A stretch of 5,869 bases of DNA from Pseudonocardiales bacterium (GCA_025465405.1 JAODNL010000032.1:1-5869); one strand, 5' to 3'. Positions 1 to 5,869 are shown, numbered from the stretch's first letter. Notes: generated by a model from the letters alone, not told the origin. Made by a program: numbers and translations.

Positions 1-339
1 CTCAAGCTCGGTAAGACGCTCGACGAGGCGACGCTGGCCATTCGCAAGACGCACGAGGGCGCGGCACCGCTGTTCACGGACGCGCAGGTCACGATCACCC
101 AGGTCAACTCGCAGCTGGATCACGTCGAGGGGATCGCGAAGAACGTCAACTCGATGACCACGAACGTCGCGGCGCTGACGTCGATCGTCTCCAGCACGCT
201 CGGCAGCCCGCTGATCAAAGCGGCGGCGTTCACCTACGGCGTGCGCAAGACCGTCAGCGATCGCCGCGACGCGGAGATCGTGCGCGCCGCGCGGCGCAAG
301 CACCGCGTGGCGCGGGCAGCTCAGAAGGACGCGCGCTGA
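1..339 (+). CDS. DUF948 domain-containing protein, C-terminal 112 residues (5' end outside window)
   Basis: The reading frame is open from base 1 to a TGA at 337-339, so the start lies upstream and only the C-terminal part is visible. The visible protein begins LKLGKTLDEATLAIRKTHEG, a heptad-like helical region rich in T, Q, N and V. It then has a conserved-looking apolar stretch, GSPLIKAAAFTYGVRK, and ends in a basic tail (RRAARRKHRVARAAQ type). This is the usual C-terminal layout of actinobacterial DUF948 proteins, which normally carry an N-terminal membrane helix followed by a helical, possibly coiled-coil region. No enzymatic motif is visible and the function is unknown. Position directly before a DUF6167 gene and alaS supports the assignment. 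The stop overlaps the next start by one base (TGATG). The in-frame ATG at 154 is internal, because coding character continues upstream of it. Confidence 0.85.
   Translation, partial: LKLGKTLDEATLAIRKTHEGAAPLFTDAQVTITQVNSQLDHVEGIAKNVNSMTTNVAALTSIVSSTLGSPLIKAAAFTYGVRKTVSDRRDAEIVRAARRKHRVARAAQKDAR
325..329 (+). promoter_or_regulatory. Ribosome binding site for the DUF6167 gene
   Basis: AAGGA lies nine bases before the ATG at 339, inside the end of the DUF948 gene. It supports that ATG over the later in-frame ATG at 363. Confidence 0.65.
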
Positions 340-584
340 TGCGCCGCCTGTTCTGGCTCGTCATGGGCATCACGATCGGCGCCCTGCTCGTCCGCAAGCT
401 GTCGAAGGCGGCCGCGCGGATGACGCCGAGCGGCATGGCGCAGGGGCTGTCCGCCAGCCTCTCCGACCTCGCCGACTCGGTCCGGGTCTTTGCCGGCGAT
501 GTCCGCGCCGCCATGACCGAGCGGGAGACAGAGCTGCGTACCGCGACCGGTCTCGACGGTGAGTTGGGCACCGTCGACAGATGA
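339..584 (+). CDS. DUF6167 family small membrane protein
   Basis: This is an 81-residue protein beginning MRRLFWLVMGITIGALLVRK. Residues about 4-18 form one hydrophobic segment followed directly by basic residues (RKLSKAA), so it is probably anchored in the membrane by its N terminus. The rest is an amphipathic helical region (SASLSDLADSVRVFAGDVRAAM) with an acidic, unstructured end. Size, composition and position between a DUF948 gene and alaS fit the actinobacterial DUF6167 family, whose function is not known. The start has a good Shine-Dalgarno sequence and overlaps the previous stop by one base. The TGA at 582-584 overlaps the alaS ATG in an ATGA arrangement. The last codons also encode a perfect RNA hairpin just before alaS. 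The gene is certain in position; the family name comes from pattern and context only. Confidence 0.8.
   Translation: MRRLFWLVMGITIGALLVRKLSKAAARMTPSGMAQGLSASLSDLADSVRVFAGDVRAAMTERETELRTATGLDGELGTVDR
553..577 (+). promoter_or_regulatory. Perfect 9-bp hairpin just upstream of the alaS start
   Basis: TCGACGGTG (553-561) and CACCGTCGA (569-577) are exact reverse complements separated by seven bases (AGTTGGG). The right arm ends three bases before the alaS ATG. The only purine-rich ribosome-binding candidate near alaS, GGTGAG at 558-563, sits mostly in the left arm. In RNA the stem could therefore limit independent initiation on alaS and make it depend on ribosomes finishing the upstream gene. 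The complementarity is seen directly; a regulatory role is inference. There is no T-run, so it does not look like an intrinsic terminator. Confidence 0.5.
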
Positions 585-3286
585 GAACCGCGGAGATCAG
601 GCGGCGGTTTCTCGGCCACTTCGAAGCGAACGGGCACGCGGTCGTCCCGAGCGTGCCGTTGCCGTTCGAAGATCCGAACTTGCTGTTCGTCAATGCCGGC
701 ATGGTGCAATTCGTGCCGTACTTCGTCGGACAGCTGGCGGCGCCGTGGCCGCGCGCGACGAGCATCCAGAAATGCATCCGCACGCTGGACATAGACGAGG
801 TCGGAAAGACGACCCGGCACGGCACGTTCTTCCAGATGAACGGCAACTTCAGCTTCGGCGACTACTTCAAGGACCAGGCCATCCAACTCGCCTGGGAGCT
901 GTCGACGAAGCCGATCGACGAGGGCGGCTTCGGCCTGGACGGCGACCGGATCTGGGCGACGGTCTACCTCGACGACGACGAGGCGATCGACATCTGGCAC
1001 AAGTCGATCGGGTTGCCGATCGAGCGGATCGTCCGGCGGGGCATGGACGACAACTTCTGGTCGATGGGCATACCCGGTCCGTGCGGCCCGTGCAGCGAGC
1101 TGTACTACGACCGCGGACCCGACTACGGACGAGCAGGTGGTCCTGAAGTCGACGAGGACCGCTACATGGAGTACTGGAACCTCGTCTTCATGCAGAACGA
1201 GCGCGGCCCGTCGACCGGTCCGGGCAAATCGGACTTCCCGATCCTCGGTGAGCTGCCGGCGAAGAACATCGACACCGGTATGGGTATGGAGCGGGTGGCC
1301 ACGCTGCTGCAGGGCGTCGACAACCTGTACGAGATCGACGAGACGCGCCCGATCCTGCAGCGTGCGGCCGACCTGTCCGGCAAGGTCTACGGCGCGCACT
1401 CCGGGCACGCGGCCAGCGAATCGCACCCTGACGACGTGCGGCTGCGGGTGATCGCCGACCACGTGCGCACCGGACTCATGCTGATCGGTGACGGCGTGAC
1501 ACCCGGCAACGAGGGCCGCGGCTACGTGTTGCGCCGCATCCTGCGCCGGGCAGTGCGGTCGATGCGGCTGCTCGGCTTCGAGGAGCCGGCGCTGCCGCAC
1601 CTACTGCCGGTTGCTCGCGACTGCATGGCGCCGTCCTACCCGGAGGTTGCCGACGATTTCGAGCGCATCGCCACCTACGCCTACGCGGAGGAGGACGCGT
1701 TCCTGGCGACCCTGCGCACCGGGACGTCGATCTTCGACGTGGCGGTTTCGGAGACGAAGCGCTCCGGTGGCGTGCAACTGCCCGGCGACAAGGCGTTCCA
1801 GCTGCACGACACGTACGGATTCCCGATCGACCTCACGCTGGAGATGGCCGCGGAGCAAGGTATCTCCGTCGACGAGGCGGGCTTCCGGCGGCTGATGGCT
1901 GAGCAGCAGGCCCGGGCCAAGGCCGACAGCCGCGCGAAGAAGACCGCGCACAGCGACCTGTCGGTGTACCGCTCCGCACTGGATGCCGGCAGCGTCGAGT
2001 TCACGGGTTACCGCGAGGTGACGCGCGAGGCGCGGATCACCGCGATCATCGGTCCGGCCGGCCTGCTGCCCGCGGCCGGGGAGGGTGACGAGGTCGAGCT
2101 CGTGCTCGATGCCACGCCCTTCTACGCCGAGGGCGGTGGCCAGCAGCCCGACTGGGGACGGCTGTCGGTCAACTCGCCCGGCCGCGAGGCGGAGCTGACC
2201 GTCGTCGACGTGCAGTCACCGCTGCCGGGGCTGATCACGCACCGGGCGACGGTGCTGTCCGGCGAGGTGCGGCCCGGTGACATCGCCCTCGCCCAGGTGG
2301 ACGTCAACCGGCGCGCGTCGGTCTCGCGCAGTCACTCCGCCACCCATCTGCTGCACGCCGGCCTGCGCCGCTCGCTGGGCGATTCCGCCGCCCAGGCCGG
2401 TTCGCTCAACGCGCCCGGCCGCTTGCGGTTCGACTTCAAGACACCGTCGGCCGTGCCGCCGAGCGTGCTCGGCGACGTCGAGGCCGAGATCAACGAGGTG
2501 CTGTTGCGCGACCTCGAGGTGCGCTGGTTCGTCACCGACCAGACCGAGGCACGTCGCATCGGGGCGATCGCGATGTTCGGCGAGAAGTACGGCGACCGGG
2601 TGCGGGTCGTGGAGATCGGCGAGTACTCGCGGGAGCTGTGTGGCGGCACGCATGTCGAGCGCAGCGCGATGATCGGCATGGTGAAGCTGCTCGGCGAGGC
2701 GTCGATCGGATCCGGCGTGCGCCGCGTCGAGGCGCTCGTCGGGCTGGACGCGTTCCGGTACTTGGCGCGCGAGCACGCGCTGGTGCATCAGCTGTCCACC
2801 GAGTTCAAGGCGCAGCCCGAGGAGCTGCCCGAGCGCATCAACGGCGTGCTGGAGCGGTTGAAGACCGCCGAGCGCGAGCTGGATCGGCTGCGTGCGGCGG
2901 CGGTGCTGTCGAGCGCCGGCTCGCTCGCCGCCGGTGCGCAGAATCTGGACGGCGTGCGGTTCGTCGCGGCTGAGGCGCCGGCGGGGGTGAGCGGGAACGA
3001 CCTGCGCTCGCTCGCGCTGGACGTGCGCGGCCGGCTTCCTGCCGACGCTCCGGCTGTCGTGTTGCTGGCCTCGCCGGCCGACGCCGGGGGAGTGAGCTTC
3101 GTCGCGGCCGTGAACGACGCGGGTCAGGCCGCGGGCCTGTCCGCGGGTGAACTCGTGCGGGCCTTCGCGCCCGTGCTCGGTGCCCGTGGCGGCGGCAAGG
3201 CCGATCTGGCCCAGGGCGCCGGCGGCGAGGCCGCGAAACTCCAGGACGCGTTCGCCGCCGCGAAGGACGCGATCCACGCGCGATGA
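581..3286 (+). CDS. alaS: Alanine--tRNA ligase (alanyl-tRNA synthetase)
   Basis: This 901-residue cytoplasmic class II synthetase attaches alanine to tRNA-Ala using ATP and hydrolyses mischarged Ser- or Gly-tRNA-Ala. The catalytic domain starts near residue 3 and includes DPNLLFVNAGM (motif 1 region), RHGTFFQMNGNFSFGDYFK (motif 2, Arg79), GPCGPCSELYYD from residue 166, and DTGMGMER at 231-238 (motif 3). The helical tRNA-recognition region follows, with VIADHVR and GYVLRRILRRAVR. The editing domain has TPFYAEGGGQ and the zinc-binding set His585, His589 (HSATH), Cys687 and His691 (CGGTH). A short coiled coil (about 748-772) leads to the C-Ala domain with GGGKADLAQGAGG near the end. All key residues are present, and the length fits actinobacterial AlaRS (E. 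coli 876). The ATG overlaps the previous stop (ATGA) and has no clear free ribosome binding site, which suggests translational coupling. The end overlaps ruvX by four bases. Confidence 0.98.
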   Translation: MRTAEIRRRFLGHFEANGHAVVPSVPLPFEDPNLLFVNAGMVQFVPYFVGQLAAPWPRATSIQKCIRTLDIDEVGKTTRHGTFFQMNGNFSFGDYFKDQAIQLAWELSTKPIDEGGFGLDGDRIWATVYLDDDEAIDIWHKSIGLPIERIVRRGMDDNFWSMGIPGPCGPCSELYYDRGPDYGRAGGPEVDEDRYMEYWNLVFMQNERGPSTGPGKSDFPILGELPAKNIDTGMGMERVATLLQGVDNLYEIDETRPILQRAADLSGKVYGAHSGHAASESHPDDVRLRVIADHVRTGLMLIGDGVTPGNEGRGYVLRRILRRAVRSMRLLGFEEPALPHLLPVARDCMAPSYPEVADDFERIATYAYAEEDAFLATLRTGTSIFDVAVSETKRSGGVQLPGDKAFQLHDTYGFPIDLTLEMAAEQGISVDEAGFRRLMAEQQARAKADSRAKKTAHSDLSVYRSALDAGSVEFTGYREVTREARITAIIGPAGLLPAAGEGDEVELVLDATPFYAEGGGQQPDWGRLSVNSPGREAELTVVDVQSPLPGLITHRATVLSGEVRPGDIALAQVDVNRRASVSRSHSATHLLHAGLRRSLGDSAAQAGSLNAPGRLRFDFKTPSAVPPSVLGDVEAEINEVLLRDLEVRWFVTDQTEARRIGAIAMFGEKYGDRVRVVEIGEYSRELCGGTHVERSAMIGMVKLLGEASIGSGVRRVEALVGLDAFRYLAREHALVHQLSTEFKAQPEELPERINGVLERLKTAERELDRLRAAAVLSSAGSLAAGAQNLDGVRFVAAEAPAGVSGNDLRSLALDVRGRLPADAPAVVLLASPADAGGVSFVAAVNDAGQAAGLSAGELVRAFAPVLGARGGGKADLAQGAGGEAAKLQDAFAAAKDAIHAR

Positions 3287-3714
3287 CCGCACGCGGACGA
3301 TGGATCGGCGTCGACGTGGGGACGGTGCGGGTGGGCGTCGCCCGCAGCGACCCGCACGGCGTGCTGGCCAGCCCGCTCGTCACGCTCACCCGCGATGCCC
3401 GGGGCAACCGCGACGTCGTCGACCTGGCCGAACTGGTCCGCGACTGCGAGGCGGTCGGCGTGGTCGTGGGCCTGCCGCGCACGCTGCGTGATCGCGAGGG
3501 TCCGTCGGCGGCCATGGCCCGCGAGTACGCGGCGGTGCTTGCTGTTGCGATTAGTCCGATTCCGGTGGAATTTGTGGACGAGCGGCTGACCACGGTGACT
3601 GCGGAGCGTAAGCTCTCGCAGGGCGGCATGGGCAGTCGGGCACGGCGCGCCGTGATAGATCAGGCCGCGGCGGTTGAACTGCTGCAACACTGGCTCGACA
3701 CCAATCAGCCATAA
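3283..3714 (+). CDS. ruvX: RuvX/YqgF family RNase H-fold protein (putative Holliday junction resolvase / pre-16S rRNA nuclease)
   Basis: This 143-residue cytoplasmic protein has the normal length for the YqgF family. Family motifs appear in order: WIGVDVGTVRVGVA at the N terminus (Asp11), VVVGLPRTLRDREGPSA in the middle, VEFVDERLTTVTAER (Asp99, Glu100), and RRAVIDQAAAVELLQ (Asp126). Asp11, Glu100 and Asp126 fit the acidic metal-binding set of the RNase H-like fold. The family has been annotated as a Holliday junction resolvase, and in E. coli YqgF is linked to 5' maturation of 16S rRNA; sequence alone cannot choose between the roles. The ATG overlaps the alaS stop (ATGA). AAGGA at 3263-3267 is 15 bases upstream, rather far, so coupling to alaS translation is likely. 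Codons 86-97 are unusually rich in A/T third positions for this window. Position between alaS and mltG is the standard actinobacterial arrangement. Confidence 0.95.
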   Translation: MTARGRWIGVDVGTVRVGVARSDPHGVLASPLVTLTRDARGNRDVVDLAELVRDCEAVGVVVGLPRTLRDREGPSAAMAREYAAVLAVAISPIPVEFVDERLTTVTAERKLSQGGMGSRARRAVIDQAAAVELLQHWLDTNQP

Positions 3715-3716
3715 CC

Positions 3717-4985
3717 ATGAGTGGGGCACAGCGCGCAAGGGACTCGCACGACGGGGCGACGAGGACGGAGTACGCAGGCGTGGTGCACGGCGAGCGCGAA
3801 TCGCTGACCGAGGATCCGCATACCCTGCTGTTCGGTCACGACGACCTCGAGCACGGTGACCCGGACCAGCTGCGGGTACCCCGCTCGCTTGCCCGGGCCG
3901 ACCATCGTCACCGTCGCCGGGTGCGCCGCAGCCGAGGCGCGTTCGCGGTCATGGCGTCGTTCGTGATCGTGGTGATCGTGGTGATCGGCTACGTCAGCTA
4001 CCGCGCATACGTGAATCGCTATCACCCGAAGGACTACGCCGGTGCGGGGTCCGGCTCGGTCATGATCACGGTGAAGTCCGGCGATGGCGCTACCGACATC
4101 GGCAAGACGCTCGACGGTGCCGGGGTCGTCGCCAGCTCACGGGCATTCACCAACGCTGCCCAGCACGACAGTCGATCTCAAGGCATCTCGCCGGGCACGT
4201 ACAAGCTGCACAAGAACATGTCGGCCAAGGACGCACTCACGCTGATGCTCGATCCCACGTCGCGGATGAGCAACGGAGTGGTCGTGTTCGAGGGGGCCAC
4301 GGTGATGGACGTGGCTTCGCCGCTGGCGAAGGCGGTGGGCGTCGACGTCGCCACTGCCAAGGCTGCGATCAAGGACGTATCCGAGCTCAACCTGCCGAGT
4401 GGCTACAGCCGCGGTGGTTCCCCGCCCAGCTCCGTCGAAGGCTTCCTGTACCCGGCCACGTACACGTTCGACGCCGGCACGAAACCGGTCGACGCGCTCA
4501 CCGAGATGATCACCAAATTCATCGACGAGGACCGCTCCAATGGCTTCGCCGCCCGGGCCAAGGCGGTGCATCTCACGCCGTACGACGCGCTGATCATCGC
4601 CTCGATCGCCGAGAAGGAAGCCAAGGTCGCCGCGGACTATCCGAAGGTGGCGCGCGTGATCCTCAACCGCATCGCCAAGAGCATGCCGCTGCAGATCGAT
4701 GCCACGAGCGCGTACGCGGCGAAGCTGCTGAATCTGGATCCGACGAAGGTGATCTACGCAAAGATCAACTCGCCGTACAACACGTATACCCACGCCGGCC
4801 TACCGCCGACACCGATCAGCAGCCCTGGCTCGGAGGCCTTGACCGCGGCCATCAAGCCGGCCGCCGGCGACTGGCTTTACTACGTCAACGGTGACAAGAA
4901 GGGCGACCTCTACTTCACGAACAACCAGACGGACTTCGCCACCGCGGTACAGAAGTGCCGCGAGAACAACTGGGGTTGTGGCTAG
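3717..4985 (+). CDS. mltG: Endolytic murein transglycosylase MltG (YceG-like)
   Basis: MltG cleaves nascent glycan strands of peptidoglycan outside the membrane and is thought to set glycan chain length. From the ATG the protein has 422 residues. Residues 1-73 are a charged cytoplasmic tail ending in DHRHRRRVRRSRG. Residues about 74-95 form one membrane helix (AFAVMASFVIVVIVVIGYV). Residues about 115-180 are a LysM-like region (VKSGDGATDIGKTL). The YceG catalytic domain follows, with VEGFLYPATYTF, ASIAEKEAKVAADYPKVARV (Glu299 and Glu301 in the conserved EKE segment that carries the catalytic Glu), LQIDATSAY, NTYTHAGLPPTPISSPG and WLYYVNGDKKGDLYFT. The only two cysteines, Cys414 and Cys421, lie at the extracytoplasmic end and may form a disulfide. 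The start is uncertain: the ATG is two bases after the ruvX stop but lacks a clear Shine-Dalgarno sequence, whereas GTG at 3780 has GGAG nine bases upstream. The end overlaps aroE by eight bases. Confidence 0.94.
   Translation: MSGAQRARDSHDGATRTEYAGVVHGERESLTEDPHTLLFGHDDLEHGDPDQLRVPRSLARADHRHRRRVRRSRGAFAVMASFVIVVIVVIGYVSYRAYVNRYHPKDYAGAGSGSVMITVKSGDGATDIGKTLDGAGVVASSRAFTNAAQHDSRSQGISPGTYKLHKNMSAKDALTLMLDPTSRMSNGVVVFEGATVMDVASPLAKAVGVDVATAKAAIKDVSELNLPSGYSRGGSPPSSVEGFLYPATYTFDAGTKPVDALTEMITKFIDEDRSNGFAARAKAVHLTPYDALIIASIAEKEAKVAADYPKVARVILNRIAKSMPLQIDATSAYAAKLLNLDPTKVIYAKINSPYNTYTHAGLPPTPISSPGSEALTAAIKPAAGDWLYYVNGDKKGDLYFTNNQTDFATAVQKCRENNWGCG
3767..3782 (+). promoter_or_regulatory. GGAG ribosome binding site and alternative GTG start for mltG
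   Basis: GGAG at 3767-3770 is followed after nine bases by an in-frame GTG at 3780-3782 (codon 22 of the longer form), with a second GTG directly after it. No comparable purine-rich site precedes the ATG at 3717. The shorter protein would have 401 residues and keep the membrane helix and all enzyme motifs. Either start is possible; the longer one is kept because it follows the ruvX stop closely. Confidence 0.4.
3963..3988 (+). repeat. 9-base in-frame tandem repeat in the MltG membrane helix
   Basis: GTGATCGTG occurs twice in a row (3963-3971, 3972-3980), followed by a near copy, GTGATCGG (3981-3988). It encodes V-I-V, V-I-V, V-I-G in the transmembrane segment. The nine-base unit keeps frame, so slippage would lengthen or shorten the helix by three residues. 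It may simply reflect hydrophobic codon choice. Confidence 0.7.
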
Positions 4986-5799
4986 CCGATCGCACGCGGC
5001 GGTGCTGGGCCGTCCGATCGGGCACTCGCTGTCGCCGGTGCTGCATCGCGCCGCGTACCGGGCGCTGGGTCTGGACTGGACCTATGAGGCGATCGACTGC
5101 GGCGTCGACGACCTGGCTGCGGTACTCGGCCGGCGCAGCGACTGGGCCGGGTTCTCGTGCACGATGCCGCTGAAGCATGTCGCCCTTCAGGTTGCCGACG
5201 ACATCCGTCCGGTCGCCCGCGCGGTCGGTGCCGCCAACACGTTGCTGCCGCGCTCGGAGGGCGGCTGGATCGCCGAGAACACCGACGTCGCGGGAATCGT
5301 CGCGGCCCTGTCTCAACCACCGGCGCTCACCGGGCGGGTGACCTTGCTGGGCGCGGGAGGCAGTGCCCAGGCGGTGCTCGTGGCCTTGGCCCAGCTGGGT
5401 GTTCGCCGGTGTGGCGTGCTCGTCCGCGACGCCGGCCGCGCCGCGCGGTTGCGGGCGACCGCGACCGAAGTGGGGATCGCGATCGAGCTCGGCGAGCTGG
5501 CCGCGGACTCAGCCGCGCTGACTGCCGACCTCGTGGTCTCGGCGCTGCCCGCCGGCGCGGCTGACCCGCTGGCCGGCCGGGCCTGGTCGGGCGAGCAGGC
5601 GGTGCTCGACGTCGTCTACGACGGGTGGCCGACGCCGCTGGCGGCGGCCGTGGCCGCCGCGGGCGGGACGGTGCGCAGTGGCGCGCTCATGCTGCTGCAC
5701 CAGGCCGCGGCTCAGGTCGAGCTGATGACGGGCGAGCCGGCACCGCTCGAGGCGATGCGGGCCGCCCTGCTCGCCGCGTCGCCGAACTGCGGCGCCTGA
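4978..5799 (+). CDS. aroE: Shikimate dehydrogenase (NADP+)
   Basis: AroE reduces 3-dehydroshikimate to shikimate with NADPH in the cytoplasm, a step of the pathway to aromatic amino acids. From the GTG the protein has 273 residues, normal for the family. The substrate domain has GRPIGHSLSP (Ser17, Ser19), SCTMPLKH with the catalytic-type Lys66, AANTLL (Asn87) and ENTDVAG (Asp103). The nucleotide domain has the glycine-rich loop LLGAGGSAQA (125-132) and VRDAGRAARL, whose arginines could contact the NADP phosphate. Later motifs are VVYDGWPTPL and GALMLLHQAAAQVELMTG (Gln242). The usual N-V-T before the lysine is S-C-T here, a change also seen in actinobacterial AroE. An in-frame ATG at 4891 was not used, because its extra 29 residues are Arg/Thr-rich and lie within mltG in another frame. 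GTG 5002 would remove most of strand beta-1. The GTG overlaps the end of mltG, suggesting coupled translation. Confidence 0.95.
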   Translation: MASRSHAAVLGRPIGHSLSPVLHRAAYRALGLDWTYEAIDCGVDDLAAVLGRRSDWAGFSCTMPLKHVALQVADDIRPVARAVGAANTLLPRSEGGWIAENTDVAGIVAALSQPPALTGRVTLLGAGGSAQAVLVALAQLGVRRCGVLVRDAGRAARLRATATEVGIAIELGELAADSAALTADLVVSALPAGAADPLAGRAWSGEQAVLDVVYDGWPTPLAAAVAAAGGTVRSGALMLLHQAAAQVELMTGEPAPLEAMRAALLAASPNCGA

Positions 5800-5819
5800 C
5801 CGCCCGCCCGCGACCTGTT

Positions 5820-5869
5820 TTCCCCGCTGGGCGCCGTTTGACGGCCGGAAATCGGCAGCCAGCGGGGAA
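5820..5869. repeat. Imperfect palindrome with nested small hairpins downstream of aroE
   Basis: TTCCCCGCTGG (5820-5830) and CCAGCGGGGAA (5859-5869) are exact reverse complements. With two mismatched positions the arms extend inward to 16 bases (5820-5835 and 5854-5869). Between them lie two further small inverted repeats: GCCGT-TTG-ACGGC (5833-5845) and GCCG-GAAAT-CGGC (5844-5856). They share two bases, so either can form fully and both can form with one trimmed. The element starts 20 bases after the aroE stop and reaches the window edge, so its right limit is unknown. A T-run (5818-5821) precedes the left arm and As follow the right arm. That is not the stem-plus-U-tail of a classical terminator on either strand. 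It may be a transcript-end hairpin without a U-tract, or one copy of a dispersed intergenic palindrome. Confidence 0.65.

Noticed and set aside
254..1600. Long open frame on the minus strand (448 codons) across the DUF6167 gene and alaS
   Set aside because: It is antisense to well-supported genes and has a low-complexity R/H/V/D-rich composition with no domain. This is expected opposite GC-rich coding DNA.
2216..3292. Long open frame on the minus strand (358 codons) opposite the end of alaS
   Set aside because: Same artefact: Arg/His/Gln-rich translation, no recognisable motif, and fully inside alaS, whose editing and C-Ala motifs are intact.
3674..3716. Possible internal promoter before mltG (TTGAAC at 3674)
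   Set aside because: No acceptable -10 hexamer occurs at 16-19 bases from it, and the region is coding sequence of ruvX.
4137..4793. Minus-strand open frame of 218 codons opposite mltG
   Set aside because: It lies opposite the MltG catalytic domain and has an Arg/Val/His-rich translation without motifs or a convincing ribosome binding site.
4891..4977. Upstream ATG extension of aroE by 29 codons
   Set aside because: The added residues (Arg/Thr/Ser-rich) match no AroE N terminus and are mltG read in another frame. The family start region begins just after the GTG at 4978.
5161..5178. Inactive AroE because the usual N-V-T-x-P-x-K motif is changed to S-C-T-M-P-L-K
   Set aside because: The catalytic-type lysine, the threonine and the downstream Asn87/Asp103 are present. 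Serine at the first position is also found in other actinobacterial AroE proteins, so loss of activity is not supported.
5800..5869. Classical intrinsic terminator after aroE
   Set aside because: The stem is strong, but the T-run is before it and As follow it on the + strand; the minus strand also gives a stem followed by As. Recorded as a palindrome instead.

Overview
The window is very GC-rich chromosomal DNA in which every convincing gene lies on the + strand with almost no space between genes. The gene order is DUF948 protein - DUF6167 protein - alaS - ruvX - mltG - aroE. It matches a housekeeping cluster known from Actinomycetota, including the Streptomyces and Mycobacterium tuberculosis alaS neighbourhoods. 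Codon choice (mostly G/C third positions) and actinobacterial family features (DUF6167 partner, AlaRS near 900 residues, AroE with S-C-T-M-P-L-K) also support an actinomycete. Order, genus and species cannot be decided from the sequence alone.

Layout. Bases 1-339 hold the 3' part of a DUF948 gene whose start is outside the window. Bases 339-584 encode an 81-residue single-pass membrane protein of the DUF6167 type. Bases 581-3286 encode a full-length alanyl-tRNA synthetase with catalytic, editing and C-terminal domains. Bases 3283-3714 encode RuvX/YqgF, and 3717-4985 the membrane-anchored endolytic transglycosylase MltG. Bases 4978-5799 encode shikimate dehydrogenase (AroE), using a GTG start inside the end of mltG. 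The last 70 bases (5800-5869) are non-coding. They contain a strong imperfect palindrome that runs to the right edge of the window.

Junctions are 1- or 4-base overlaps, a 2-base gap, and an 8-base overlap. This points to one polycistronic transcript with translational coupling. The products serve unrelated core processes: tRNA charging, a RuvC-like nuclease-fold factor linked to rRNA maturation or recombination, peptidoglycan chain termination, and aromatic amino acid synthesis. Their co-location is therefore shared expression rather than one pathway. No promoter is visible, so the transcript probably starts upstream of base 1.

I found no mobile element, CRISPR array, tRNA, rRNA, toxin-antitoxin or defence gene, and no previously undescribed system. 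The points most worth a second look are small: a perfect 9-bp hairpin ending three bases before the alaS start, the multi-hairpin palindrome after aroE, an uncertain mltG start, and the two uncharacterised membrane proteins ahead of alaS.
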